DNA from: Bog-756 sp035534835
GTDB lineage: Bacteria > Actinomycetota > Acidimicrobiia > Acidimicrobiales > RAAP-2
DNA: 22,374 bases
Assembly: GCA_035534835.1 (NCBI GenBank)
Contig: DATLRE010000132.1
Coordinates: 1 to 22,374 of the forward strand
Reading direction: 5' to 3'
The position numbers and the translations under genes were made by a program. This document shows positions 1-7,875 of this stretch, one piece after another; the first letter of the stretch is position 1; the number at the start of each line of letters is the position of its first letter. The notes under the pieces are model-generated. The model saw only the letters and a list, made by a program, of their open reading frames with translations. It made no database searches and had not been told where the DNA came from.

Positions 1-487
1 CAACGCCATTCTCGTCACCTCGACCGGTCAGCCGGTCCCGACGTGCTGCACCGCCCAGACCCTCACCTTCACCGGTGCCGAGCTGGGGCTCTACCAGGAC
101 GCCGCGTTCGGCACGCCACGGTGGGAGTCCCTCTGGAACCCCCGCAATCGGGTGGAGGGCTCGTACGGGTCGATGAAGGGGCTGTCATTGGTGAACTGGG
201 GCCACGACTACCACCACTTCACCGGGCTGGCCCGGGAGACCTTGGTGGCGACCTTCGCGGTGATGTCCTACAACTTCCACATCCAGCGCACCCACGCCGC
301 CAAGCTCCGCCTCACCGAGGCCCCGCCGGCTCGTCCCGGCAGCCTGCCATCCGCGCAGCCGACCGAGACGCTCCCGGACTCCGTCGCCATCGCCGAGCAC
401 GCGGCAGCGGCAGCCGACCGAGAGGCATCGCCCCGGGGGCCCAAGGGCCTCGAACTGCTCGGCACTCCGCGCCGCTCCGGACCGTAG
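1..487 (+). CDS. C-terminal part of a transposase-like protein (5' end outside window)
   Basis: The frame is open from base 2 to a TAG stop at 485-487, giving about 161 residues without an N-terminus. The fragment contains NPRNRVEGSYGSMKG, then a helical stretch with VATFAVMSYNFHIQR. This resembles the end of actinobacterial DDE-type transposase-like proteins, where an R-N-x-V-E-G motif carries the last acidic catalytic residue and is followed by an alpha-helix ending in an N-rich segment. A pair of adjacent cysteines lies about 16 residues into the fragment. The last 60 residues are Ala/Pro/Arg-rich and look disordered. Without the N-terminal half I cannot see the other catalytic acids, so the family call is tentative; it could also be another phage or integrative-element protein. 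No terminal inverted repeats were seen downstream. Confidence 0.5.
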   Translation, partial: NAILVTSTGQPVPTCCTAQTLTFTGAELGLYQDAAFGTPRWESLWNPRNRVEGSYGSMKGLSLVNWGHDYHHFTGLARETLVATFAVMSYNFHIQRTHAAKLRLTEAPPARPGSLPSAQPTETLPDSVAIAEHAAAAADREASPRGPKGLELLGTPRRSGP

Positions 488-714
488 GAACGCAACACCT
501 CCACTGAACCACAGGGGCCCTCGGGTCCTGTTTTGTCGCGTCCTGACCCGGTCGTCTGATGTCCTCAGACACCGGGGATGGGCGCTTCGTCGCGTCCGGG
601 GGCCAACCCATCCACCCGGGCGGGGGGTTGAGAGAGCGATCCTGGCTCGAGAAGCCGAAAATCCCGGCCTCCTGGCCCTGGGGGCCGGGAAACCGGGACT
701 TCCGTAACTGCATG

Positions 715-735
715 GGTGTCACTTCCGTGAACACC
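715..735 (-). terminator. Hairpin just downstream of the initiator tRNA
   Basis: The arms 715-722 and 727-735 form an 8-bp stem with one bulged A and a 4-base loop. It starts 7 bases past the mature 3' end of the tRNA on the minus strand. There is no T-run after it, so it may be a processing signal or weak terminator. A second possible stem (CCCGGCC at 663-669 with GGCCGGG at 683-689, 13-base loop) lies further on. The rest of 488-714 shows no gene. Confidence 0.3.
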
Positions 736-741
736 TGATAG

Positions 742-815
<74 letters not shown>

Positions 816-997
816 TCGGTGGAAGACGAGGTTACCACTTCCTCCGCTGCCCCCGTCCAGCAGCCAGCGACCCGTCGCCCCGTGACAAACCCTCCGACAA
901 GGGTGAGCGCGCTGTCCCGGCCCTTGCTCCCCTACCGGGCTCGCGAGCGCCCGGCGCCAGGGGTCATCCGGGGCCCCGGCTCCACTGCCGTGTCCGC

Positions 998-3940
998 TCA
1001 GCTGCCGAGTCCGGCGATCGCCGCGGATGCCGGGTTGGTGGTGGTGGTCGTGGTCGTGCTGGCCACCGGGCCGCCCGTCAGCGACTGCACCTGCTGGAGG
1101 GCCGACTCCATGTTGTTGATGTCGGTCTGGTAGGCGCCGAGATTGCCGCTCTTCAGGTCCGTCTGCGCCTGGTCGTAGGCCTGTTGGGCCTGGGCCAGCA
1201 ATGCCTTGGCCTGCGGCGACAAGGACGCCGACGTGCCGGTCCCGACCGGTCCCCCGCCGGACGCCGTCGACACCGGGGCGGAGAACAGCTTCGTCAGCGC
1301 GTCGGACAGCGAGGTCCCGATGGAGGCCGGCTGGTTGCCGTAGACGGCGATGATCCGCTGGAACTCGGGGAAGGCGTTGCGCGACGACTCGACGTACAGC
1401 GGCTGGATGTAGAGCAACGCGTTGGCCACCGGGATCATGAGCACGTTCCCGAGCAGCACCGACGAGCCGTTCTGGTTCAGCAGCGAGATCTGCCCGGACA
1501 CCGCAGGGGTTGCGTCGATCTTGGCGGCCACGATCGCCGGTCCGTTGACCGGGTTGTCGCGTGGTGTGACGAACATCTTGAGCTGCCCGTAATGACCCGG
1601 GTCGGATCCCGCCAACATGAACCCGGACAGCGTCTGGATCTGACTGCCGGCCGACACCGGGACGAACGCGTCGATGAGGTTGAACGACTGTCCCGACTCG
1701 CCCGGGATGCGCATGACCTGGTAGATCGGCGACATCCGCACCAGCTGGCCGGTCGAGACCACCTGGCCCTGGGCGTTGACGGTCTGGGTGGTGGCGAGCG
1801 CCTGTGCCGGCTGGCCGGCGCCCGGGTCGGGCGACAGCGTCCACGCGTCGGCTGCGCTGTAGAAGCTCTGTGCCTTGGTGATGTGGTACTTGCCGTACAT
1901 GGTCGCCTGGACCGTGAAGATGTCCTCGGGATACCGCAGGTGGGACCGCAGCTCGGCGCTCATCTTGGAGGCCGGGGTGAACATGCCGGGGAACGCCTTC
2001 TCGTAGGTCCGGATGATCGGGTCGTTCGGGTCCATCACGTAGAAGGTCATCTTGCCCGTGTAGGCGTCGATGACGACCTTGACCGAGTTGCGCACGTAGT
2101 TGAATGTGCCGGACAGTCCGCTGCCCGAGGCCACCGCCCCCGTGTCGGCGTTCTGGGCGTACGGGTAGTTGTCGGTCGTCGTGTACGCGTCCTGGACCCA
2201 GTCGATGTGCCCGTTGAGGAGCACCGGGTACGGGTCGGCGTCCAGGTTGAGGAACGGCGCCGCCTTGGACACCCGTGCCTGGACACCGCGGTCGAACATG
2301 AGGCGCGAGTCGTTGGTGATCTGATTCGAGATCAGCAGGTTGATGTCGTTGAACCGGACGGCGAACATCACCTGGTCGAAGAAGGACGACAGCTGGACCC
2401 CGCCGTCGCCCTTGTAGTGCGTCTCGACGTTCTGGCCGTTGGCCAGCTGGTAGTCGATCTCGGGCTGCTTGGTGTTGGCCACCACGTAGCCGGTGTTGTT
2501 GAGGCCGAAGTAGACCGACGGCTGGGTGACGTTGGGTAGGCCGCTGTTCGACACCGGCGGTAGGGCGCCCACCGCGAACTCGGGATCGCCGTTGGAGGTG
2601 GCCACGTTGGCCGGCGACACGATCATCCCGTAGCCGTGCGTGTACTGGAGCGTGGTGTTCACCCACGAGGACGACGGCAGGTCCTGGTCGTTGACCTCGC
2701 GCACGCCCACGATCGTCGGCGTCTCGCGGCCGTTGACCGGGTACCGGTCGACCGCCAGCGTGTTGAACTGGTAGTAGGACCGGATGTCCTGGAGCTTGTC
2801 GAAGGTGGGCTGGGTCTGCAGCGGATCCCACAGGCGGACGTTGCCCAGCGTGTCGGCGTTGGCCGACAGTTCGTTGGCCGTCACCGAGTTCGAGGCCGGG
2901 TACGGGGTGGAGACCACATGGGTGATCCCCATGGCGGCACGCGTGGCGTCGATGTTCCGCTGGATGTAGGGGCGCTCGAGCGTGTTCTGCGCCGGGTTGA
3001 CCTTGAGTGCCTGCACCGCGGCCGGGTAGATGGTCCCGGCGGTGAGGGCGACGAGGAACCACAACCCGACCCCCAGGATCGGCAGGGCCCATCCCTGCCG
3101 TCGGATGTTGTAGATGAGAAGGGCCGCCGCGGCCACCGACACGAGCATCAGCAGCTCGAGGGCGGGGATCCGGGCGTGGACGTCGGTGTATCCGGCGCCC
3201 TGCACGTACCCGTTCGACGAGAGGTCGAGGTTGAACCGGGCCAGGAAGTAGCCCACCGCCTTGGTCAGCGCGATCAGGCCGAGGATGACCGACAGGTGGG
3301 CCTTGACCGCCGGGCGCACCCGGGGCCGTGGACCCTGCATGCGGATGCCGCCGTTGAGGTAGTGGCTGAGCGTGGTGACCAGGAGCACCATGATCAGGGC
3401 GACCAGGGTCCAGTGGATCACGAACTGCTGGAACGGCAGGGTGAACACGAAGTAGGCGACGTTGCGGTGGAACTGCGGGTCCGTGGCCGCGAACGGCGTG
3501 CTGTTGCGGAACAGGATCCAGTTCTGCCACTGGCCGATCGCCTGCGAGCCGACGATGAGCGACAGCACGACGACGACGCCGGCCCGAAGCCAGCGGGCGT
3601 AGGGACCGACGACCTCGCGGTAGCGCTTGACGAACTCGTCCTCGACGTCCACGGACGGGCCCTTGGGGGCCAGGCGCTCGGCGACGACCAGGCTCACCAG
3701 GAGCATGACGGCGAAGATCGCGCTGAACACCAGCATCAGGCCGATCTTGATCTCGAGCAGCTTCGCCCAGACCGAGTGCAGCTGCACCGACGAGAACCAC
3801 AGTGCGTCCGTATAGAAGACGGCGAACGTATGGAGGAACACCACCACCAGCACCAGCAAGATCGCGCCGATGATGACCCACCGGCGGCCACGGTGGCTCG
3901 TCGGCTTCGTGGCCGACGGGAGGTCGCTCGGAGTTCGCAC
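998..3940 (-). CDS. UPF0182 family large membrane protein
   Basis: This 980-residue protein matches the UPF0182 family (PF03699) in length and layout. About seven membrane segments fill the first 310 residues (roughly 21-43, 66-88, 117-133, 165-190, 213-233, 259-278, 284-305), with family-like stretches DPQFHRNVAYFVFTLPF and GAGYTDVHARIPAL. A large domain of about 600 residues, presumably outside the membrane, follows. The C-terminus has a short Ala/Gln helix and a run of seven threonines. The molecular function of the family is unknown. The start is GTG at 3940, nine bases after the stop of the upstream DivIVA-domain gene, with only a weak AGG as ribosome site, so translation probably depends on the upstream gene. 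Its position beside a PDZ/Lon-type protease matches other Actinobacteria. Confidence 0.93.
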   Translation of the reverse strand: MRTPSDLPSATKPTSHRGRRWVIIGAILLVLVVVFLHTFAVFYTDALWFSSVQLHSVWAKLLEIKIGLMLVFSAIFAVMLLVSLVVAERLAPKGPSVDVEDEFVKRYREVVGPYARWLRAGVVVVLSLIVGSQAIGQWQNWILFRNSTPFAATDPQFHRNVAYFVFTLPFQQFVIHWTLVALIMVLLVTTLSHYLNGGIRMQGPRPRVRPAVKAHLSVILGLIALTKAVGYFLARFNLDLSSNGYVQGAGYTDVHARIPALELLMLVSVAAAALLIYNIRRQGWALPILGVGLWFLVALTAGTIYPAAVQALKVNPAQNTLERPYIQRNIDATRAAMGITHVVSTPYPASNSVTANELSANADTLGNVRLWDPLQTQPTFDKLQDIRSYYQFNTLAVDRYPVNGRETPTIVGVREVNDQDLPSSSWVNTTLQYTHGYGMIVSPANVATSNGDPEFAVGALPPVSNSGLPNVTQPSVYFGLNNTGYVVANTKQPEIDYQLANGQNVETHYKGDGGVQLSSFFDQVMFAVRFNDINLLISNQITNDSRLMFDRGVQARVSKAAPFLNLDADPYPVLLNGHIDWVQDAYTTTDNYPYAQNADTGAVASGSGLSGTFNYVRNSVKVVIDAYTGKMTFYVMDPNDPIIRTYEKAFPGMFTPASKMSAELRSHLRYPEDIFTVQATMYGKYHITKAQSFYSAADAWTLSPDPGAGQPAQALATTQTVNAQGQVVSTGQLVRMSPIYQVMRIPGESGQSFNLIDAFVPVSAGSQIQTLSGFMLAGSDPGHYGQLKMFVTPRDNPVNGPAIVAAKIDATPAVSGQISLLNQNGSSVLLGNVLMIPVANALLYIQPLYVESSRNAFPEFQRIIAVYGNQPASIGTSLSDALTKLFSAPVSTASGGGPVGTGTSASLSPQAKALLAQAQQAYDQAQTDLKSGNLGAYQTDINNMESALQQVQSLTGGPVASTTTTTTTNPASAAIAGLGS

Positions 3941-3949
3941 GGCAGCAGC

Positions 3950-5839
3950 CTAGGTGGTGCCGGGCACGAGCAGGCAGCGACAGCCCGGGTGGGCGGGCGG
4001 ATGCGCGTGCCCCGTCGGGAACTCCTCGCCGGCGGCCTGGGCGCCGTTCAGCCCGTTGTCCTCGCAGTCCGGGCACGGCGCCTCGTCGGGGGCGGCGACG
4101 GCGACCCACTCGAGGGGGGTGCCGGCGGAGCCGGCCGCGGCCAGGGATCCCAGCGAGAAGGCTGCCACCACGTGGTCGCCGGCCAGGCGCTCGACACGCT
4201 CGCCCTTCCACTCGCGGAACGCGGAGCCCACGTGCTCGGTGACGACCGACTCCTCCGCCGACTCCAGGCCCTCGCCTCCGGACAGGCGCTTGCGCAGCGG
4301 CCCGACGACCGCTTCGGCCAGGTCGTGGGCGATGGCGACGAGCGCGTCGCCTTCGGGGCGCGGGCCGGAGGACTCGAGGAACGTGACCCCGGCGTCGGCC
4401 GCCTCCTCGAGGAGCGGCAGTGCGGCGGTGGCGATGGCGTCCACCTGCTCGGTCTCCTCGGGGAGCAGATCGGTCGACCAGGTGGTCCCCTTGTCCCGCA
4501 GGCGGTCGAGCAGGTCGTTCTGATCGTCCTGGAGCGAGCGCTTCAGCCGGCGGGCCAGTCCGGTGACGATCGGCGCCAGCAGCTCGTCCCGGCGGACCGC
4601 CCGGGGTTCGCGGGCCACGGGGGGACCGTCGTCCCCTCCGGCGTCCGTGGCCCCACCGCCGGCCGGTCCCTGTCCGCTCTCCTCGCTGCCGGCCGGTTCG
4701 CCCTCCGCCGCGGCACCGGATGCATCCGCGTCGGGGGCCTCCGGGCCCTCGTGCACGTCGCCGGACCCGCCGTCCTGGGCTGCCCGCAACCGGGCGAAGA
4801 GCGCGTCCACCTGCTCGACGGGCGGCGGGGCGGCCGTCGAGTCGTCCTCGTCCACCACTGCGGTGTCCGCCGCAACGTCGTCGCCGTCGGCCCCCGCATC
4901 CAGTGCGGCCGGCGCTTCCGCCCCGGGCCCGGGCTCGGCCCCGGCCCCGGGCTCGGCCCCCTCCCCGGTCTCGGCCCCCTCCCCGGTCGCCTCGGCGTGG
5001 CCCCCGGCCTCCGCCTCCTCGGCCAGCAGCAGGGCGGCGAGCTCCTCCGGCGTCCCCTCGTCGGGCCTGGCCGCCGCCTCGCGCCCGGCGACCTCGGCGG
5101 CCAGCCGGGCCTCGTTCTCCGCGTGGAACACGTCCTCGGCGATGGCCTCGACGGCACGCCGCACGTCGTTGACCGTCTCGGCGAGGCGCTCCCGTCCGGC
5201 GCGGAGCTGGTCGATCTGAGCGTGGAGCACCTTGCGCCGACGCGACAGGTCGGCCAGGACCCGGGCCCGGAGTGCCTGGGCCTCCTCCACCATGACGCGC
5301 CCCTCGGCACGGGCCCGCTCGGTCAATTGCTCTGCATCCGTCCGCACCTTGTCGAGTGCGGCGGACACCTGCTGCTCGGTCCGGACCTGCAGGGCCGTCG
5401 ACGCCGCCTCGGCCTCGGCCAGGCGCTCGGCCAGCAACGCGTCGGCCCGGGTCTGGGCCTGCTCGGACACCTCGGTCGCCTCGGTGACCAGGCGCTCCGA
5501 GGTCTCGGTGGCCTCGGCCAGCATCCGGGACGCCTCGGCCTCGGCGTTGGCGACCATCTCCGATGCCGCGTCGTGGGCGCTCTGCAGGACACGGGCCGTC
5601 TCCTTGCCCACCGCCGCCGTCAGCGTCGACTCGTCGATGACCGGGTTCGCGGCCCGGTGCTCGGCATCGGCCAGTGCGGCCAGCAGCTCCTGCTCGCGCT
5701 CGGCCATGCCCCGCAACCCGGTGGCGATCGACTCGAGGTAGTCCCGGACCTCGGCGGGGTCGAACCCCCGACGGACCGAGGCGAACGTGTGCCGGGCCAC
5801 GTCGTCGGGGGTCAGGTGGGGGGACGAGGTGATGGTCAT
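3950..5839 (-). CDS. DivIVA-domain coiled-coil protein with MuF-like C-terminal Cys/His motif
   Basis: A 629-residue protein. Residues 8-45 (LTPDDVARHTF..RGFDPAEVRDYL) are a DivIVA-type N-terminal domain, which in other proteins binds curved membrane at poles and septa. Residues about 48-250 are a long Ala/Glu/Arg-rich coiled coil. Residues 260-415 are acidic and low in complexity, with hexapeptide repeats. Residues 416-580 are helical again. The end (579-626) carries C589-x2-C592 and H611, H613, H617, C620, C622 in the order CPDC...HAHPPAHPGCRC, which resembles the C-terminal end of phage Mu gpF-like (MuF) head morphogenesis proteins. I know of no standard DivIVA protein with this end. The start at 5839 is preferred over ATG 5857 because GAGGAA lies six bases before it and the DivIVA domain begins just after. 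It sits 54 bases after the PDZ/Lon gene and 9 before UPF0182, so likely one operon. Confidence 0.85.
   Translation of the reverse strand: MTITSSPHLTPDDVARHTFASVRRGFDPAEVRDYLESIATGLRGMAEREQELLAALADAEHRAANPVIDESTLTAAVGKETARVLQSAHDAASEMVANAEAEASRMLAEATETSERLVTEATEVSEQAQTRADALLAERLAEAEAASTALQVRTEQQVSAALDKVRTDAEQLTERARAEGRVMVEEAQALRARVLADLSRRRKVLHAQIDQLRAGRERLAETVNDVRRAVEAIAEDVFHAENEARLAAEVAGREAAARPDEGTPEELAALLLAEEAEAGGHAEATGEGAETGEGAEPGAGAEPGPGAEAPAALDAGADGDDVAADTAVVDEDDSTAAPPPVEQVDALFARLRAAQDGGSGDVHEGPEAPDADASGAAAEGEPAGSEESGQGPAGGGATDAGGDDGPPVAREPRAVRRDELLAPIVTGLARRLKRSLQDDQNDLLDRLRDKGTTWSTDLLPEETEQVDAIATAALPLLEEAADAGVTFLESSGPRPEGDALVAIAHDLAEAVVGPLRKRLSGGEGLESAEESVVTEHVGSAFREWKGERVERLAGDHVVAAFSLGSLAAAGSAGTPLEWVAVAAPDEAPCPDCEDNGLNGAQAAGEEFPTGHAHPPAHPGCRCLLVPGTT
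4916..4987 (-). repeat. 18-bp in-frame tandem repeats (four units)
   Basis: Two perfect 18-bp copies, CTCGGCCCCCTCCCCGGT on the plus strand, lie at 4952-4969 and 4970-4987. Two diverged units precede them at 4934-4951 and 4916-4933. On the coding (minus) strand they encode the hexapeptide series TGEGAE, TGEGAE, PGAGAE, PGPGAE in the linker of the DivIVA-domain protein. Identical adjacent copies point to recent slippage or duplication. Confidence 0.85.
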
Positions 5840-5893
5840 CCGGCGTTCCTCGGGCATGCCGGAGAGCCTACGACTGCGCGTCGTCCGAACGGC

Positions 5894-7186
5894 TCATCCT
5901 GCGGAACGACTGGGCCCGGCGTCGAGCGTGGTGGCCGTGGCGTGACCACCGTTCGCCTCCAGGACGCGGAGCGCCTGGTCCAGGGTGGACACCGCGTAGA
6001 TCTTGAGCCCGGGCCGGTCCTTGGACAGGGCCGCCCGGTACTCCTGGGGTGGCACCAGGAAGATGCTGGCGCCGGCGTTCTCGACGGCGACCGTCTTCTG
6101 GGGCACGCCGCCGACGTCGCCGACGTTGCCGGACGCGTCCATGGTGCCGGTGGCGGCGACCGTGTGCCCGCCGGTGACCGAACCGCTGCTGAGGGCGTCG
6201 ATGACACCGAGGGTCATCGCCAGACCGGCCGAGGGACCACCGATGTCCGTCACGTTGATCGAGATCGGGAACGGGTAGGTGTAGTCGACCTGGTCCTGGG
6301 GCTCGATCCCGACGGTGACGTAGACGGTCTGGCCACCCAGCTCGACCTTGGTGCGCTTCAGGGTCAGCGCAACCGGGCCGGGCGCACCGGTCCCGTGCCT
6401 CCGGACCGTGAAGGTGACCGTCTCCCCCGAGTGGTGCGCGGCGATCGCCTGCGAGAGTGCTTCGGCCGTCAGGGTCGGCGTGCCGTCGAGGGCGGTCACC
6501 ACGTCGCCGACGTCGAGCACCCCGTACGCGGGCGTCCCGGCGAACGTGCCGGCGATCACGGCACCGGCCGGGGTGGCGGGCACGGAGTAGCCGAGGTGAC
6601 GGAGCGCCGAGGTCTTGGCCGCCGCTTCCGCCTGGTCCATCTGGAGCGCCCCCTGGGCGTCGAGCTCGTCCGGCGGTGTGCCGCCGGTGACCGAAGGGAG
6701 GGAGTACAGCGCGGTGTCGGGCTCCAGCTTGAAGAAGAGGTAGGTCAGCGCGTTCACCCGCGCCTCACGCACATCGGTCAGGAGGACCGGATGAGTCACC
6801 GGGTGGTTCTTGGCCGGCGGGACGGTGATGAAGGTCTGCACCGACTGTGCCGTTCCCGGCTGGATCGCGTAGTAGTCCAGATTGATCCGGCTGGCCACGA
6901 GGGCGGCCAGGGCCAGGACGCCCAGGATCCCCCAGATCCAGACCCACACCTTGCGGCGTCGTCGGGCGGCGCGCGGCGGGCGCATCGCCACCGGCCGGAA
7001 GCCGTCGGGCGGACCCGGCGGAGGAGGCGGCGGTGCCGGCGTCGACAGCGGCGGCGGGACCGTGGGGGGCGGGACCGTGGGGGGCGGAACCGTCGGGATC
7101 GCCGCCGGGCCCGGGACACCGTCCGGCGCCATCGGGTCCCGGTCCGAGGGGACACCCGGCGTGGTCGGCTGCTCGTCGTCGGTCAT
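5894..7186 (-). CDS. Membrane-anchored PDZ / Lon-type (S16) serine protease, YlbL-like
   Basis: A 430-residue protein. Residues 1-70 are Pro-rich and probably cytoplasmic, including three PTVPP repeats. A basic RRRRK stretch precedes one membrane segment (about 80-98). A PDZ domain follows (about 205-275), then a Lon-type proteolytic domain (about 290-410). The Ser-Lys dyad is intact: S319 in GGPSAG and K364 in GGVPQK, 45 residues apart as is usual for S16 peptidases. There is no ATPase domain, so it should be an ATP-independent extracytoplasmic protease; the substrate is unknown. The ATG at 7186 has no strong Shine-Dalgarno sequence. It diverges from the HEAT-repeat gene with only nine bases between the two start codons. 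The same gene pair (PDZ/Lon protease and UPF0182) occurs in mycobacteria, there without an inserted DivIVA gene as far as I recall. Confidence 0.93.
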   Translation of the reverse strand: MTDDEQPTTPGVPSDRDPMAPDGVPGPAAIPTVPPPTVPPPTVPPPLSTPAPPPPPPGPPDGFRPVAMRPPRAARRRRKVWVWIWGILGVLALAALVASRINLDYYAIQPGTAQSVQTFITVPPAKNHPVTHPVLLTDVREARVNALTYLFFKLEPDTALYSLPSVTGGTPPDELDAQGALQMDQAEAAAKTSALRHLGYSVPATPAGAVIAGTFAGTPAYGVLDVGDVVTALDGTPTLTAEALSQAIAAHHSGETVTFTVRRHGTGAPGPVALTLKRTKVELGGQTVYVTVGIEPQDQVDYTYPFPISINVTDIGGPSAGLAMTLGVIDALSSGSVTGGHTVAATGTMDASGNVGDVGGVPQKTVAVENAGASIFLVPPQEYRAALSKDRPGLKIYAVSTLDQALRVLEANGGHATATTLDAGPSRSAG

Positions 7187-7195
7187 AGTGGTGAG

Positions 7196-7816
7196 GTGCA
7201 GCCTGCCACGGAACACGGTGCCGCCGCCGTCACCGCCAGGCGACGCGACGTGGCCCGGGCCGGGCACGTCGGCGATGTCGGCCGGGCACGAGCCGGACTG
7301 TCGGATCCCGCTCCGGCTGTGCGGTCGACCGCCCTCGGCGCCCTCGACCGGCTGGGTGACCTCGCCGACGCCGAACTCGCGGACGGCCTGTCCGACCCGG
7401 ATCCGGCGGTGCGCCGCCGGGCGGCGGAGCTGGCCGCGACCCGCCCCGAGGTCGACCTCCTGCCCGCGCTCGACGACCCCGACCCGTCGGTGGTCGAGAT
7501 GGCGGCCTATGCGATGGGCGAGCGGGCGGAGACCGACGCGGTGCAACCGCTGTCCCATCTGTCGGACGCCGCCGACGGGCACGACGATCCACTGTGCCGC
7601 GAGGCGGCCGTGGCCGCGCTCGGTGCCATCGGCGACCCGTCCGGCCTGCACGCCGTGCTGGCCGCACTGGACGACAAGCCGGCCATCCGGCGCCGGGCCG
7701 CCGTCGCACTCGCCGCGTTCGAGGGGCCCGAGGTCGAGGCGGCGCTGCGCCGGTGCCTGGACGACCGGGACTGGCAGGTCCGCCAGGTGGCCGAGGACCT
7801 GCTGGCCGTCGACTGA
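7196..7816 (+). CDS. HEAT-repeat protein
   Basis: About 206 residues made of repeated helical pairs with the HEAT / PBS-lyase pattern D-P-x-P-x-V-R-x-x-A, seen as LSDPAPAVRSTALGAL, LSDPDPAVRRRAAELA, LDDPDPSVVEMAAYAM, DPLCREAAVAALGAIGDP, LDDKPAIRRRAAVALAAF and LDDRDWQVRQVAEDLL. Such proteins are protein-binding scaffolds; no partner can be named from sequence. The reading frame is open far upstream, so the start is uncertain. GTG 7196 keeps the basic segment TARRRDVARAGH before the first repeat; GTG 7250 is an alternative with AGG nine bases before it. The gene runs toward mreB, with 59 bases between the two stops. Confidence 0.8.
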   Translation: MQPATEHGAAAVTARRRDVARAGHVGDVGRARAGLSDPAPAVRSTALGALDRLGDLADAELADGLSDPDPAVRRRAAELAATRPEVDLLPALDDPDPSVVEMAAYAMGERAETDAVQPLSHLSDAADGHDDPLCREAAVAALGAIGDPSGLHAVLAALDDKPAIRRRAAVALAAFEGPEVEAALRRCLDDRDWQVRQVAEDLLAVD

Positions 7817-7875
7817 CGCACGGGCCCGTCGGGTGGGCCGCGTCGGCGTCGCCCGCGACCTCGCCGACGACGGAC

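Noticed and set aside
663..689. CCCGGCC/GGCCGGG stem as a terminator
   Set aside because: Long loop, no T-run and far from any gene end on either strand.
1030..1060. GGT/GTC-rich microsatellite-like run
   Set aside because: It simply encodes the poly-Thr stretch at the UPF0182 C-terminus.
5840..5857. Upstream ATG for the DivIVA-domain gene
   Set aside because: No ribosome site before it, while GAGGAA is correctly placed for the ATG at 5839.
2636..7190. Very long plus-strand open frame leading into the HEAT gene
   Set aside because: Opposite UPF0182, the DivIVA-like gene and the protease; its translation is Arg/Gly/Asp-rich with no domains. Only 7196-7816 shows real protein features.
7817..7875. 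ACGGGCCCGT palindrome between HEAT and mreB stops
   Set aside because: A 10-bp palindrome with no loop or T-run; expected by chance at this GC content.
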